A stretch of 64,000 bases of DNA, taken from the NCBI GenBank assembly GCA_026770025.1, contig JAMXDE010000019.1:186001-250000 (forward strand). The letters are read 5' to 3'. The position numbers and the translations under genes are program-made. Positions within the stretch are counted from its first letter, which is position 1; every line of letters begins with the position of its first letter. The notes under the pieces were generated by a model. That model worked only from the letters and a program-made list of their open reading frames with translations. It had not been told where the DNA came from and did no database searches. Source of the DNA: Craspedostauros australis (Eukaryota > Bacillariophyta > Bacillariophyceae > Mastogloiales > Achnanthaceae). This document shows, in pieces, positions 43,985-54,467 of the stretch.

Positions 43985-45424
43985 CTATTCGGATTCATGT
44001 GCATCTCCCACACCCACCAATAACGCTTCTGCCGTTGCCATCCCGACACTGTTGACAAACCCGGACACCCAACCGCGCGCACCGGAATCGTGCATCTTGG
44101 ATTTCTGGGCGATCTCATCGAACATCTGCGACGTGCGTGCGACTTTGAGATTGGCACGCGGATCGTCACGGTACAGGTACTGCTCTTTGCTGCCGAGGTA
44201 GTGGTGGACAACCAGCGGTGAACTGGCGTCGTCAATCCATGCCTGCTGCGCGGAACAGATGGATTTGATGGGCCGGTGGGGGTTGCACGGTGCTTCCGTG
44301 TTGGCCTTCAGGTCGGTGTCCGGGCGAACGCGCGAAATATCCACGATGGCCTTGCCCATGCCGTTCTTCTTCGGGGGGATGTGCCAGTTCCATCGGTACG
44401 TGGCGAAATCGGATCGCTTCCAATGGGTGGCGATGCCGTCCTCGAAGGTGCTCTTGTTGGACCACACCGTGTCGACACGCGTTTCGCGAGCTCCAAACGT
44501 CAGGCGACGGAATGGGATGCAGGGGCCGGATAACATCGCCGACGAACTGGATTGTTTGGCTCTGTTCAGGAGCTCCATCATGGTGACACGCTCGAGACTC
44601 GGTGTTGTTGCCGACTTCGCGGTTCCATGCGAGCTCGTTCTTGCATTCAATCCTGCCTGCGTGATGGGAACCGCCGCATCGTTCTTCGCTTGCATGTTTG
44701 GAATCAAGTACTCATCGATATCATGGGTCGTCACCCAGGTCCACTTCCCTTCCGAGTGCAGTTGCAAGAAGCACTTCCTCATGAATTCATTCTGTCGAGA
44801 GAAGAAGCGGGCAGTCTTTTCGGCATCGTCCAGCTTTTCCCACGCCTCTTCGTTCATGTCCTGCCTCCCCAGAACGAAAGTCGCATTCCAAACATCCACC
44901 TCAAGCATCCCGCGAGACGTGTATCGTTCAAGTATCTCCATCGGCGATGTCTTGGCTCGCGGGTCTGGATGGAAGATGAGGCGTCTCATCGGCATGCTGT
45001 GATAGTGGAAGGCGAGCCATTCGATGAGATTGTGGTTGTCATCCTTCCACAGCAGACACGCCGCCATGCCCGCTCCTGCAGTCGCCTTCTCATGGTAGTA
45101 TGTTCCCAAACGATCCTCTTTCGCTTCTCCAGGCATCCCTGCTGATGCCAGCAATGACGAGTCTGCTCTCATTGATGAGCCTCTTGCGCTTGATGTGTCC
45201 TGTTCGATGCCTCCGGCACCCAACCATCCACGATGGGGATTGTCTTGTTGCAGACGGATAGAGACAGCGAAATGGGACCCAACCAGAATCGACGCCGCAA
45301 CGATCAGGATCAACAGCATCAACGCTGTCAGTGGTTGCGCCGATGAGCGCCTGGGCATTGTCTTGGTCCGTGATCGATCCTGTGCGGAACGAGCTGCCGA
45401 ACGCGACATTGCGTGGTGTGGCAT
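43985..45424 (-). CDS. GT92-family glycosyltransferase, paralogue 1 (479 aa)
   Basis: ATG 45424 to the stop at 43985. A short basic cytoplasmic tail is followed by one membrane anchor (LMLLILIVAASILVGSHF, residues ~34-51), the type II layout of Golgi transferases. Family-92 (DUF23) features follow: AGAGMAACLLWKDDNHNLIEW, HYHSMPMRRLIFHPDPR, then HDIDEYL near residue 234, whose D-x-D should bind the metal and nucleotide sugar. The C-terminal part (YRWNWHIPPKKNGMGK, SNPHRPIK-like NPHRPIKSIC, HHYLGSKEQY) matches the other three copies in the window. GT92 members include plant beta-1,4-galactan synthases and nematode galactosyltransferases; the sugar used here is unknown. It is the most diverged of the four. 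Confidence 0.85.
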   Translation of the reverse strand: MPHHAMSRSAARSAQDRSRTKTMPRRSSAQPLTALMLLILIVAASILVGSHFAVSIRLQQDNPHRGWLGAGGIEQDTSSARGSSMRADSSLLASAGMPGEAKEDRLGTYYHEKATAGAGMAACLLWKDDNHNLIEWLAFHYHSMPMRRLIFHPDPRAKTSPMEILERYTSRGMLEVDVWNATFVLGRQDMNEEAWEKLDDAEKTARFFSRQNEFMRKCFLQLHSEGKWTWVTTHDIDEYLIPNMQAKNDAAVPITQAGLNARTSSHGTAKSATTPSLERVTMMELLNRAKQSSSSAMLSGPCIPFRRLTFGARETRVDTVWSNKSTFEDGIATHWKRSDFATYRWNWHIPPKKNGMGKAIVDISRVRPDTDLKANTEAPCNPHRPIKSICSAQQAWIDDASSPLVVHHYLGSKEQYLYRDDPRANLKVARTSQMFDEIAQKSKMHDSGARGWVSGFVNSVGMATAEALLVGVGDAHESE

Positions 45425-46146
45425 GACATGATCTGGTGCTCAAAGTACTGAAAATACTAAAAATACTCAATGAACGAGTATGAGTGTGATACGCAGCACT
45501 TGCAGCTATAGTTGTGCTGGAAGAGATGCATCCACGCTCTCGATTCCACTGTGTCTGCTCGTACGAGCCAAAACAGAGACTGGACCAAGCACGGGCTCTT
45601 TCGGAGGCAGACCACCAATGCCTGCACGGGAGTGCTGTTGCGAGTGTGACGCTGCGAGTGTGATACCAGGTGAAGACAGTGGAAGTTTGGTGATACAACT
45701 ATGCGTACGACCGTCTCTCTTCCTCCTGTTGCTTTTGGATTTGTCGATTTCGCGCCAAATTGCCCAAGATCGTGTTCGGGTTCTGTTTGGTCGATTGACA
45801 CCAGTTCCGATTCTGGTTTGGATACGTGGACGTGATTGGGCGAAGCGCATCAACGTGGTACGTACGGCTACCATACTCGGGCTATGCACACTCTGCGCAT
45901 CGGAGCAAAGCCCTGGTATTCTACGATGTGGAGCTTTGCGGGTACGACGTCTCTTTCGAGTATGGTACTCTCCGAACTATTCTATTATTCTAGAGTAGTC
46001 CACTGTGTGCCGTGAAGTGCAACGTAATGTCCTATTATATCATACAATACTAAACTATGGTCGAGTCCTCCATGCAGTACCATAGAATACTGAACAACCG
46101 AGCACAAGCGCACACGCGCAGATCACGCAAGGTCGGCGATTTATCT
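45425..46146. other. Spacer between GT92 paralogues 1 and 2
   Basis: About 720 bp, no coding signal. It holds the 5' flank of paralogue 1 and 3' flank of paralogue 2. Confidence 0.4.
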
Positions 46147-47532
46147 TCACCTCCGCCTTCTCCTTTGAGTGTGATAGCTCTCTCCCACTCCCTCCAGCAA
46201 GGCAGTCGCCCGTTCCAATCCCACATCCTTGACAAAGCCCGACAGCCAACCGTGTGCGCTCTTGTCGAGGGCGGTCGACTCCTTCTTGTTCTTCTCGAAT
46301 GTCTCGATTGTCCTGGTCACCTTCATGCCCGTGCGTGGGTCGTCGCGGAACATGAACTGCTGCTGATCACCGATATAGTGGTGCATCACGAGGGGTGACT
46401 CGCGCGCCCTTCTCCAAGCCTGGGCGGCGGGGCAGATGGTCTTGATCGGCCTGTGCGGGTTGCTCGAGCGGAAGTTGGCCAAATCGACGTCCGGCCGGAC
46501 CCGGGATAGATCCACGATGCCCTTTCCCATGGCCGTGCCGTCTCCCGGGATACGCCAATTCCATCGGTATGTGATGAACTTGGATTGCTGCCAAGCTGTG
46601 GGCATGCCTTCGAACACGGTGCTGTTCGATGCTGCGATGTCCTCCTCCGTCTCACGCGCCCCAAACAGAAAGCGACGAAAGCCAACACAGGGACTCGAAA
46701 GCGTGCTGGATATATTGGCTTGTCTGCCCAATTCCAGCAGCTCAATCATTGTGATGTGCTCAAACGTTGGCAAGGACCCTGCTGCTGCTGGCGTACCTGA
46801 TTCAGCTATAGCTGCCTCACTCGATCTGCTCGGATGAGTTGCTTCGTCTGCTGCCCCATTGACCTCGATGCGAATGGCTTCTTCTGCTTGGACGTGCTGA
46901 TTGGGGATGAGGTACTCATCGATATCATGCGCAGTCACCCAAGTCCACTTCCCTTCCGAGTGCAATTGCAAGAAGCACTTCCTCATGAATTCATACTGCC
47001 GCTCATAGAAGACATTGGTCTGCCGTGTGGGTTCCAGCTTATTCCACGCCTCTTCGCTCATGTCTTTCTTCCCCAGAACAAAGGTCGCATTCCACACATC
47101 CACGTCCAACATCCCGCGAGACGTGTATCGTTCGAGTATCTCCATGGGCGATGTCTTGGCACGTGGATCTGGATGGAAGATGAGCCGTCTCATCGGCATG
47201 TTGTGATAGTGGAAGGCGAGCCATTCAATGAGATTGTGGTTGTCGTCCTTCCACAGCAGACACGCCGCCATGCCTGCTCCTGCTGAGATGCCATCATGAT
47301 GGTACCTTCCGATGGGAACCTCTTTCTCCGAGTCTGACTCGTCCTCGTCTTCGCCAAATGACACTGCGCTCATCATATTCATTATCTCGAGCATGTCTTC
47401 CATGGGTCTTCCGACGTTAAGATGACCGAGATACGAGGATTGCCATGTGGAAGGCCCTGTGAACTGCACTGCAACGAGCAGGCCGAGGACCGCAATCACC
47501 ATGATGGCATTCGTCGATTTCTTTGACATCAT
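46147..47532 (-). CDS. GT92-family glycosyltransferase, paralogue 2 (461 aa)
   Basis: The frame is open to an ATG at 47694, but I choose the Met at 47532 (MMSKKS): it puts a short basic tail directly before the membrane anchor (IMVIAVLGLLVAVQF) as in the paralogues, while the upstream 54 residues look untranslated. The luminal domain shares DDNHNLIEWLAFHYHNMPMR, HPDPRAKTSPMEILERYTSR and HDIDEYL (near residue 202). An acidic stretch (GEDEDESDSEKE) links anchor and catalytic domain. Same orientation as the neighbours, consistent with local tandem duplication. Predicted to act in the Golgi on a glycan acceptor; specificity unknown. Confidence 0.85.
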   Translation of the reverse strand: MMSKKSTNAIMVIAVLGLLVAVQFTGPSTWQSSYLGHLNVGRPMEDMLEIMNMMSAVSFGEDEDESDSEKEVPIGRYHHDGISAGAGMAACLLWKDDNHNLIEWLAFHYHNMPMRRLIFHPDPRAKTSPMEILERYTSRGMLDVDVWNATFVLGKKDMSEEAWNKLEPTRQTNVFYERQYEFMRKCFLQLHSEGKWTWVTAHDIDEYLIPNQHVQAEEAIRIEVNGAADEATHPSRSSEAAIAESGTPAAAGSLPTFEHITMIELLELGRQANISSTLSSPCVGFRRFLFGARETEEDIAASNSTVFEGMPTAWQQSKFITYRWNWRIPGDGTAMGKGIVDLSRVRPDVDLANFRSSNPHRPIKTICPAAQAWRRARESPLVMHHYIGDQQQFMFRDDPRTGMKVTRTIETFEKNKKESTALDKSAHGWLSGFVKDVGLERATALLEGVGESYHTQRRRRR

Positions 47533-48016
47533 CTCTTTGGTTGTCTGCTTATGCCGAAGAGATGTATGGCTCGAGGGGTTTGGAAGGCCGCAGACCAACG
47601 AGGCGCAAACCGATGTGCGTAAGGCAACAGTCAACCAATGTGATGATGAACCAGGCCCATCCCTCGATGTACGATTAACACGAGATGGCCGCATGTGTTG
47701 GGTATTGTGGTGTTGTGGTGTTGTGGTGTTGTGACGTTGCTTCCTGTCGGTTTGGTTCCGTTCCGTTTCTTGTTGTTGTTTTGATCATCGTGGGGGTTTG
47801 CTTGTTTCGAACAGTTTCGACGGCATTCATGACATCTGGTTAGACGTTTCATTTGGCAGCTAGATGGCGATTCTTCCACCGAATGCGATCTCCATCTTGT
47901 CCAATCTGTTGGTCTTGTTCGTGGAGCAGCTTGTGGAGCAGTTCGTAACACACTCGCACATACGAGTACCGACGACGCATAAAATATAGATCATGTATAA
48001 ATTAGTATCTAGAGAC
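47533..48016. other. Spacer between GT92 paralogue 2 and duplicated unit A
   Basis: About 480 bp. It contains a GTGTTGTG-type repeat at about 47696-47733. No gene. Confidence 0.45.
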
Positions 48017-48027
48017 TGATCAGAACT

Positions 48028-49506
48028 TCATCTTGTGTCTGTTGGCTGTGATTCGGCAGGAGGAACCACATCATGAAGCTCGCCAACGTCCCGCAACAAA
48101 ACTTGCGCCGTCTCGTAACCCACGCTCCTGACAAACCCCGAGACCCAGCCTCGCGTGTTGGTGTCGAAGATCTTGGACCGCTGGATATTTCGTTCGAACA
48201 CTTCGTCCGTCCGAGTCCATTTCAAACCAGCACGGGGATCTTCGCGGAACGTGAAGTGATGCCGATCACCGATGTAATGATGCATCACGATTGGCGACAA
48301 GTTGGCATTCATGTGACCTTGCGCTTGCGTGCAGATGGCCTTAATCGGTCTGTGCGGATTGCAAGAGCGCTTGCCCAGATCTTTGGCTGGGTCGATGCCA
48401 GATATGTCCACGATAGCCTTTCCCATGCCGCTTTTATCAAACGGAATGTGCCAGTTCCACCGATATGTGTTGAACTTGGATTGTTTCCATGGGGTGGATA
48501 TGCCTTCGAATTCCGTCGTGTTGGTTGCTGCGATATCACGGCTCCTCTCGCGAGATCCAAACAGCAACCGGCGGGCACCGACACAGGGACTCGAGATCAT
48601 GGCGGAGATATTGGACCGCCTTCCCAAGTCCAGGAGCTCCATCATCGTGATACGGTCGAACGTTGGGAGTATCGTCGCCTTGTTCGCTGACGCTTGTGCT
48701 GTTGTCGTTGCTCTCGATTGCTGCGACGAGTGCGAATCATCGACGGAGATCCCAATGCGATATTCCGGCATCACATGCTGATTGGGAATGAGGAATTCGT
48801 CACTGTCATGCGTCGTCACCCATGACCACTTCCCCTCCGAATGCAATTGCAAGAAGCACTTCCTCATGAACTCCTGCTGCCGACGGCAGAAATAATCCGT
48901 CTGCTGCCTGGGATCCATGGCCTCGTATTGCTCGTCGGACAGCGCAGCATTGCCAAGAACATAGGTCGCATTCCAGATATCCAAGTCCAACATTCCACGA
49001 GACGTGTATCGTTCGAGTATCTCCATGGGCGATGTCTTGGCACGTGGATCCGGATGGAAGATGACGCGCCTCATCGGCATGTTGTGGTAGTGGAAAGCGA
49101 GCCATTCGACGAGGTTGTCGTTGTCGTCCTTCCACAGCAGACACGCCGCCATGCCCGCTCCTGCTGTGACGTCGTCATGATGGTACCTTCCGATGGGGAC
49201 ATCCTTGAATGACCCCGGTTGCTCCTGAACGAGGGTGGCATCCGATGTTTCTGCCAGGACTTCGGTCAATCGAAGGAGATCATCCGCGGCATCATCGGTG
49301 CCGAGTTGGGAGGCATTGCGGCTCGCCCATCTGCCGGCGACCGCGAATTGCAATGCGGCCAGCAATGCGACTGGCAACAACATCAATGAAAGAACGGACG
49401 GCTTCTTTTCCGTCGTTGTCATTGTCGTCTTCTTCTTCTTCGTCTTCCGTCTATTGATCTTGCTCCGTCTTGGTTTCTTGGGATCTTTGGTTTCTTGGTC
49501 TTCCAT
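48028..49506 (-). CDS. GT92-family glycosyltransferase, paralogue 3 (unit A, 492 aa)
   Basis: ATG 49506 to the stop at 48028. A very basic N-terminal tail (KKPRRSKINRRKTKKKK) precedes a membrane anchor (LSLMLLPVALLAALQFAVA, ~40-58): a type II protein with a Golgi-like layout. GT92 core present. The metal-binding segment reads HDSDEF near residue 232, where the other three copies have HDIDEY/F; the two Asp are kept. Other changes relative to its twin at 59611 include DDNDNLVEW for DDNHNLIEW and CRRQQEF for YRRQHEF, all at positions conserved among the other copies, so this copy may be under weaker constraint. The gene is divergent from the broken sulfotransferase downstream of the inserted elements. 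Confidence 0.85.
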   Translation of the reverse strand: MEDQETKDPKKPRRSKINRRKTKKKKTTMTTTEKKPSVLSLMLLPVALLAALQFAVAGRWASRNASQLGTDDAADDLLRLTEVLAETSDATLVQEQPGSFKDVPIGRYHHDDVTAGAGMAACLLWKDDNDNLVEWLAFHYHNMPMRRVIFHPDPRAKTSPMEILERYTSRGMLDLDIWNATYVLGNAALSDEQYEAMDPRQQTDYFCRRQQEFMRKCFLQLHSEGKWSWVTTHDSDEFLIPNQHVMPEYRIGISVDDSHSSQQSRATTTAQASANKATILPTFDRITMMELLDLGRRSNISAMISSPCVGARRLLFGSRERSRDIAATNTTEFEGISTPWKQSKFNTYRWNWHIPFDKSGMGKAIVDISGIDPAKDLGKRSCNPHRPIKAICTQAQGHMNANLSPIVMHHYIGDRHHFTFREDPRAGLKWTRTDEVFERNIQRSKIFDTNTRGWVSGFVRSVGYETAQVLLRDVGELHDVVPPAESQPTDTR

Positions 49507-49960
49507 GATTCTGATGTCCGCGAGATGCAGAGAGGGAGAGAGAGAAAAAGAGGTGTATTGGCAGGAAGGTGCTGATTGTGTTCGTCCTGGGTGGAGGCAA
49601 GGAAAGTGGAGTAGTCGTACTCGGCAGAGCAGGGCGGAATGGAGTGGTCAAGTGTTGAGCAGACGTGAACAAGGTGATAGAGAAAGCTGCCAAAGGGCAC
49701 TAGTAGCTGGTGCGAACGTCTTGGGCTGTTGTTGCGTGCGCTGTTGGGAGGTTTCGTTTCGTATTTGCGAGTTGTGCGAACACAATGGTGACTTCCTGAA
49801 ACCCGAAAATTGAATCTGAAGGACAACCCATGGCCCAATTCTGCGACAGTCCGAGCCGGTCATGCCCAAAAACAGCTTCGGGAAATAGCCATCTGTGGCT
49901 CTGTTTTTCGGGTTGGAGGAAGATCCCGAAATACCTTGTGTCCCGTGAAGTGGTTGTCTC
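49507..49960. other. Upstream region of GT92 paralogue 3
   Basis: Closely matches 61084-61539 upstream of paralogue 4. In unit B this DNA continues unbroken toward the sulfotransferase; here it is cut at 49961 by the piggyBac-type element. Confidence 0.8.
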
Positions 49961-49964
49961 CAAG
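49961..49964. repeat. Target-site duplication CAAG, left copy
   Basis: CAAG here and at 54468-54471 flank the element. Unit B has a single copy at the matching empty site (TTTCCAAGTGTATGTC near 61537-61552). An AA duplication with ends GTGCC...GGCAC is the only equally consistent alternative. Confidence 0.75.
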
Positions 49965-50097
49965 TGCCTCAAAGAGCCGGCTGTCACCAATTTTTTTGTT
50001 ACAGTTGGTTACAAGAAAAATGTCGTGTAGAATGTAGTACATTTTCTACGTAAGTCCCGAACAAAAAAGGCCAAAAACAGCATCAACCAAAGTTAAA

Positions 50098-50112
50098 CTC
50101 TCCGGACTTAGC
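50098..50112. repeat. Inner inverted repeat, left arm, next to TTAA
   Basis: CTCTCCGGACTTAGC (with TTAA at 50093-50096 just outside) is mirrored by GCTAAGTCCGGAGA at 53327-53340, followed by a TCAA at 53344-53347. Fourteen bases match. This could be a subterminal repeat or the end of a smaller TTAA-type element. Confidence 0.6.
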
Positions 50113-50456
50113 TTGTATGGACCATCCTGTACTCGTCTCTCTATTGTAGCATCATATGGCGTTTGTATATATAATACTAAAGTTTGGTGTCTGTTGCTCT
50201 CTTGCTCGGTGAGCACTGATGTGATTCATCAAGCACCCCCATCATTCACGAATGCGTTCAGGCATTCGAGACGTGTTTGGGCACCACAGACACGTTTGGA
50301 ATCGTCACACGCATCATCTTCGCTTCCCCACCTCACAATTTTGTTCATGATGCATTGCCAACACCCTTGGCGAGAGACAACAACACAGTCAAATCAATCA
50401 ATTGATGCCCTCTTCACACGCACACAGATCATATTGTATGTAAGTGCATTTATGGA

Positions 50457-53120
50457 TTAGTGTGAATTTCCCTCGTCGCTCGTGGCATGTGTGTGGAAGC
50501 ACGCGCGGGTGTCACCTTTTTTTGGGACTGCTGGGCAGCACCACACGAGCGTCCCAGGCGCAGATGATGGGCAATGCTCACATACGAAGCAGACAACCTT
50601 CTTGCAGATGACACATCTTCCTCGTGCCAATCTCTGACCTTGCTTCAAGCACCCATTGGTGTCCTTATAGACATTTGATAGCTGCTTCCGTGCTTTCACC
50701 AGGTGGTGATGGCCGATTCGGTGTGGTGATTGTTTCTGTTGCTGTTGTGGTTGGTTGTTGTTGTTGGTCGCGCTGTCGTTTGGCTCGTTGGATGCTTTCG
50801 CCCCATCGTCCACGGCACCGTTGGCGTGCCCTTGTGGCAGAATAGATATGGTTTCCAGACATCGTGGTGTGTCATATTCCTCGTTGAAGATCATGTCCTG
50901 CGCGAGCATGTTGATGAAGGTTCGCAGGGTAACCTGTTTGTGCCTGTGTCAAGACCCGAGATGATACGTGTACGCCTTCATTGCATCCACGACAGTGAGG
51001 GCGAACAAAGTCGTCGCCAGGCGGAAATACCCGTCCTTTGTCACCCAGATCCTCTCGAGTCCCAACACATCTTGGCGAACATGATTGTAGATGTCCACAG
51101 CACTGCATGCACCAAAATACTTACTGGCCACCTTGGGTCTTGGGACCTCCTTCGTTCGATGCCTGCGTTCGTCGTCGATCCATGTTGCGATGTAGGGTGT
51201 GGATGCCCCCAAAAGTCCTGATCCAGAGGAGAACACAAATGGAATCACTGAATTGCGCGAGTACTTGTATCCCATGGCATATATATCTGTTGCGGCATCA
51301 TCACAATTGACATCCCCATCGTCGCGGTTGCGTTTCAGAAGCAGCTGTGTTCCGGAGGGCCAATCGCTCATCTTTTCTTGGAGGAACTTGAGTGGGAAGC
51401 CAGCGGACGAGGTTTTGATGATTCCAATGAATCCTGAATTTGCCTTCACAGCGATCTCCGAGCACGTCTGCACAGAGGCGAACCATGAATCTCCAATGAA
51501 AATGCTTCTTGGGAAGGAAAACTCTGACGTGTCGATGTGGATGTTGTTTTGCCCGATGTCATGCGTTGCCAGAGCCATGCGCAGAGAACAGGCAACAGTT
51601 GCTTTCCTGCAATCTCTCACGTGATCGGCCTGGTCCATCTCTCGCTTTCCGCGTTGAATCTCCAAATGAAACATGATACCGGTTTTGCCATCAGCAACGG
51701 TTTTAAACTCCACCCCAAGTGGTTCCGGCTTGCGCGGAATGTGCGTCAGATGTGGAAGGTTTCCAGTGGGCGTCAGACAAGGCTTATACGCAATCATGCT
51801 TTCGTCCATGACTATTACCTGACCCGGAATGATCGTGTCACAACGATGTTTGTTGAATAACTCCACCCCAGGTTGAATTTTCCACCACTTGTCGCTGTGT
51901 TGCCTGGCCGGGTCAGAGAACAGGTAAGGAATGAAGTGTTTGCGGATGTGTTTGAATCGGTGGAAAGGCATGTGCTTTGTGAGATCTCTTACGTCACAGA
52001 AGCCTTCACTCATCCGGTCACCCCAGAGCTTCATGGTAGAATCCAGCTTGCCAACAAGCATGATCCCAAAAAACACCCACAATTTGCGCTCTGATACAGG
52101 GTGTTCGTTGCGCCGGCCGCCAACATCAATTATGCCTGCATTGATTCGCCTGTTGAGAGCGTCAATTTGTCGTTTCCAATCACCTGGCCACAGATGTTGC
52201 ACCAGTCCCAGCAGGTTGATGCGGTCACAGTTGGTGTCATCTCGCGAACATTTTTTGCCGAAGTCAAAACCTGCCACACCAAGCTTGGTTTGAGGCTCAT
52301 CGTCGCACTGTTCAATACATTTGTCATCAACGACTGTCCACGATGCTGCATTCTTCTGCTTGCCAACTGTGACTGAAGTATTCATCAATTGATTCTTCTC
52401 CTCCATGTGTGAGCATCCTGCTGGCTCTTGTTCACGTAGCATGACGTAGTCCAATTCATCACCCGTGAGCACATCGCCTGTGCTCAGGTCAAAGGTTGAA
52501 TGCAGGTCACCTGTTGCATCATCGTCACTGCAAATTGAGATTCCTGGCGCAGATCCATCCGTGTTTTGGTTGGAGACGTCCATGTCTGTGCCATGGCTGG
52601 CTGATGTGCTGTTAGGAGGGGATGAGACATTGGCAGGTTGCGAATAAGACGCGTCACTGAGCGTTGATGTGGTGTGACAGAGGTTGTGGTATGGCGAAGT
52701 GTTGTACAGTTTGTCTAGATCAGCTGATCCTTTCCCAACACTCTGTGCGCGGATGAGCTCCGCAACACAGCTGCTGTCCAATTCGACTCGCGTCTTGTCT
52801 AGGAGGGTTAGCTTGGTCCCTGCATGTTCACACACTGCATTGATGGAACGCCAATGTACAACCCAGTGATTCTTGGGGAGGGACTTTAGAACAACACTGT
52901 AGAGGACGCTTCGGACCTTGCCCTTGCTGTTTCCAGAGGTCACAAGAGGTCCGCAGGGACTAGATACGTGGCTTCCAGGGCGGATCTTCATGGTGCGATG
53001 TTGCATATAGAGCAGATAGGGAGCACCACAATGCCGATCAAGCAAGGGAAGGGTTGACACTACACCTGATGTTGTTGCCATCATCGGAGCCGTGGCAGTA
53101 CATCCTCCTCGTGACGTCAT
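50457..53120 (-). pseudogene. piggyBac-like transposase with one in-frame stop before the Cys-rich tail
   Basis: The main frame runs from ATG 53120 to a TGA at 50949-50951 (723 aa) and continues in the same frame to 50457. The core is DDE_Tnp_1_7 (piggyBac): catalytic Asp at about 439 (VMDESMIAYKP), 544 (FIGDSWFAS) and 676 (SAVDIYNH), with family segments such as WVFFGIMLVGKL. After the stop the frame encodes a Gln/Asn linker and a Cys-rich region (GRCVICKKVVCFVCEHCP, then WCCP, ACFHTHA) that fits the C-terminal zinc-binding domain typical of piggyBac transposases. The stop thus removes the DNA-binding tail while sparing the catalytic triad. A CGA-to-TGA change or stop readthrough are both possible. 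The N-terminal ~200 residues are unrecognised. Confidence 0.85.
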
Positions 53121-53454
53121 GATGGCGCGAAAACGAAAATCATTTTCAGTCGTGCTTCCGAGTGCGGATCCGAGTGGTCAAATATCATTCCGACTGCCAT
53201 GGGAGCACTAAACACAAGCATACCTCCATACCATCGCACTCAAACACAATATAGACCATATGGTTGTGACCGCCTCGGAGAGGGGATTCTAACATGATAT
53301 CTATTGTACAGATTGAGCCAAAGACCGCTAAGTCCGGAGACTTCAAAGATGGAGAGTCGAATTTCTCGAAGAAAAGAGGCATGATCCTACCGGACTCCTG
53401 TAGAATTCTACGTGTAACCAACTGTAACCAACGAGATCAAAAAATCCCGGTCTG
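53121..53454. other. Transposon 5' flank with internal terminal-repeat-like motif
   Basis: Promoter side of the transposase. Contains the inner inverted repeat and, at 53413-53431, TGTAACCAACTGTAACCAA, which is another copy of the subterminal motif found at both ends of the element. Confidence 0.6.
53327..53340. repeat. Inner inverted repeat, right arm
   Basis: GCTAAGTCCGGAGA, the 14-base mirror of the left arm at about 50099-50112, located 200 bp beyond the transposase start codon. Confidence 0.6.
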
Positions 53455-53460
53455 TCCGTC
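53455..53460. repeat. 6-bp duplication TCCGTC, left copy
   Basis: TCCGTC before TGTTAGG and again at 54229-54234 after TTCCACCA. Confidence 0.85.
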
Positions 53461-54228
53461 TGTTAGGAATCGAGGGTACGACTTTGTCGGAATACCCGTG
53501 ATTGCCGCACCTCTCAACATTATTCGTCACAGCTTTGAATATTATTCGTCACATGTTCGGAGACTATTTGTCACATCTTTGTATACCATGTCATTATGAC
53601 TATGACTAAGTATACGGACGCGATTGATACCTGCACTACCGCGAGGAGGGTAGTCTGTCCTCAGGTAACGTAAGGACGACACCCATGGCGGATCAGAAGG
53701 TCCCAATACCGAACCATCCATAGCAACCATGCAGACGATGACGTCGATCATGACAGCAGATTGATGGGCAAGCGACGCACCCCATTCAGAGGACAGCACG
53801 CTCCCCTCCTACAGACAAGAACATCCACAGGTTTGGAACATCAGAAAGGATCAGAACAGCCACAGGTTTGGAACATCGCCAAAGCTGACATCGATCGTGG
53901 GACGATGGCATCATGAGATCAATGACGGAAACATGAGATAGGCAAGTGCTCAGGACTGCAGATCCCTACCATGCAAGCGTAGACAGCTACGACGATGCAG
54001 AGGCAAGCAACATCAATGCCAAGACAAGGAAGCAAGAACAGAGCATGATGAATGAAGAGAGAAGCACCTAAGAGACAACATGACGCCCCGTGTCGCCACC
54101 GCGACAGATGCCTACCATGAAAAATGAAATCGGAAGAGAAAGTGAGATTGTGCTCACAGTTCTAAAACGGTACAGTTTCTAACAGCGGATTAGATTACAG
54201 TACTAACTATAACCCCGGATTTCCACCA
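53461..54228. mobile_element. Solo LTR nested in the piggyBac-type element (768 bp)
   Basis: Begins TGTTAGGAATCGAGGG and ends CCCCGGATTTCCACCA (TG...CA), flanked by perfect 6-bp TCCGTC duplications. Its first ~130 bp and last ~110 bp match the element at 55218-55862; the middles differ more. No coding capacity, so a solo LTR of an LTR retrotransposon is the best reading. TATTCGTCACA-type motifs repeat near the left end. Confidence 0.75.
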
Positions 54229-54234
54229 TCCGTC

Positions 54235-54467
54235 GTCCGATGGAAAAACCACACCAATGGGGTCAACAAACAGATAAAGATCGACAAGATGGTAGTAACA
54301 ACAAGATTATGTTATTGCTTTCCTGGATAGCCCTGAGTCTTAAGTTTACGTAGATGCAAAGAGATATTCGATTGAGTGTCTACAACTTTAAGTCTGAGAT
54401 CGGGAAAATTGGATCCAAAATCTGTAACCAATTGTAACCAATTTTTGGGGTCCGGCTCTTTGAGGCA
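54235..54467. other. Right end of the piggyBac-type element
   Basis: 233 bp between the nested LTR and the CAAG duplication. Ends in the right inverted repeat; no coding signal. Confidence 0.7.

Larger units (their letters stand above)
49965..54467 (-). mobile_element. piggyBac-type DNA transposon, 4.5 kb including a nested solo LTR
   Basis: Ends are inverted repeats: TGCCTCAAAGAGCCGG at 49965-49980 and its exact reverse complement at 54452-54467. Similarity extends inward with gaps through GTTACAGTTGGTTACA (left, about 49999-50013) and the matching TGTAACCAATTGTAACC (right, from 54423). The empty site in unit B proves that all of 49965-54467 plus one CAAG is inserted DNA. The element encodes a piggyBac-like transposase on the minus strand and carries a nested solo LTR (53461-54228). 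piggyBac elements normally use TTAA; here the flanks are CAAG. Confidence 0.8.
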
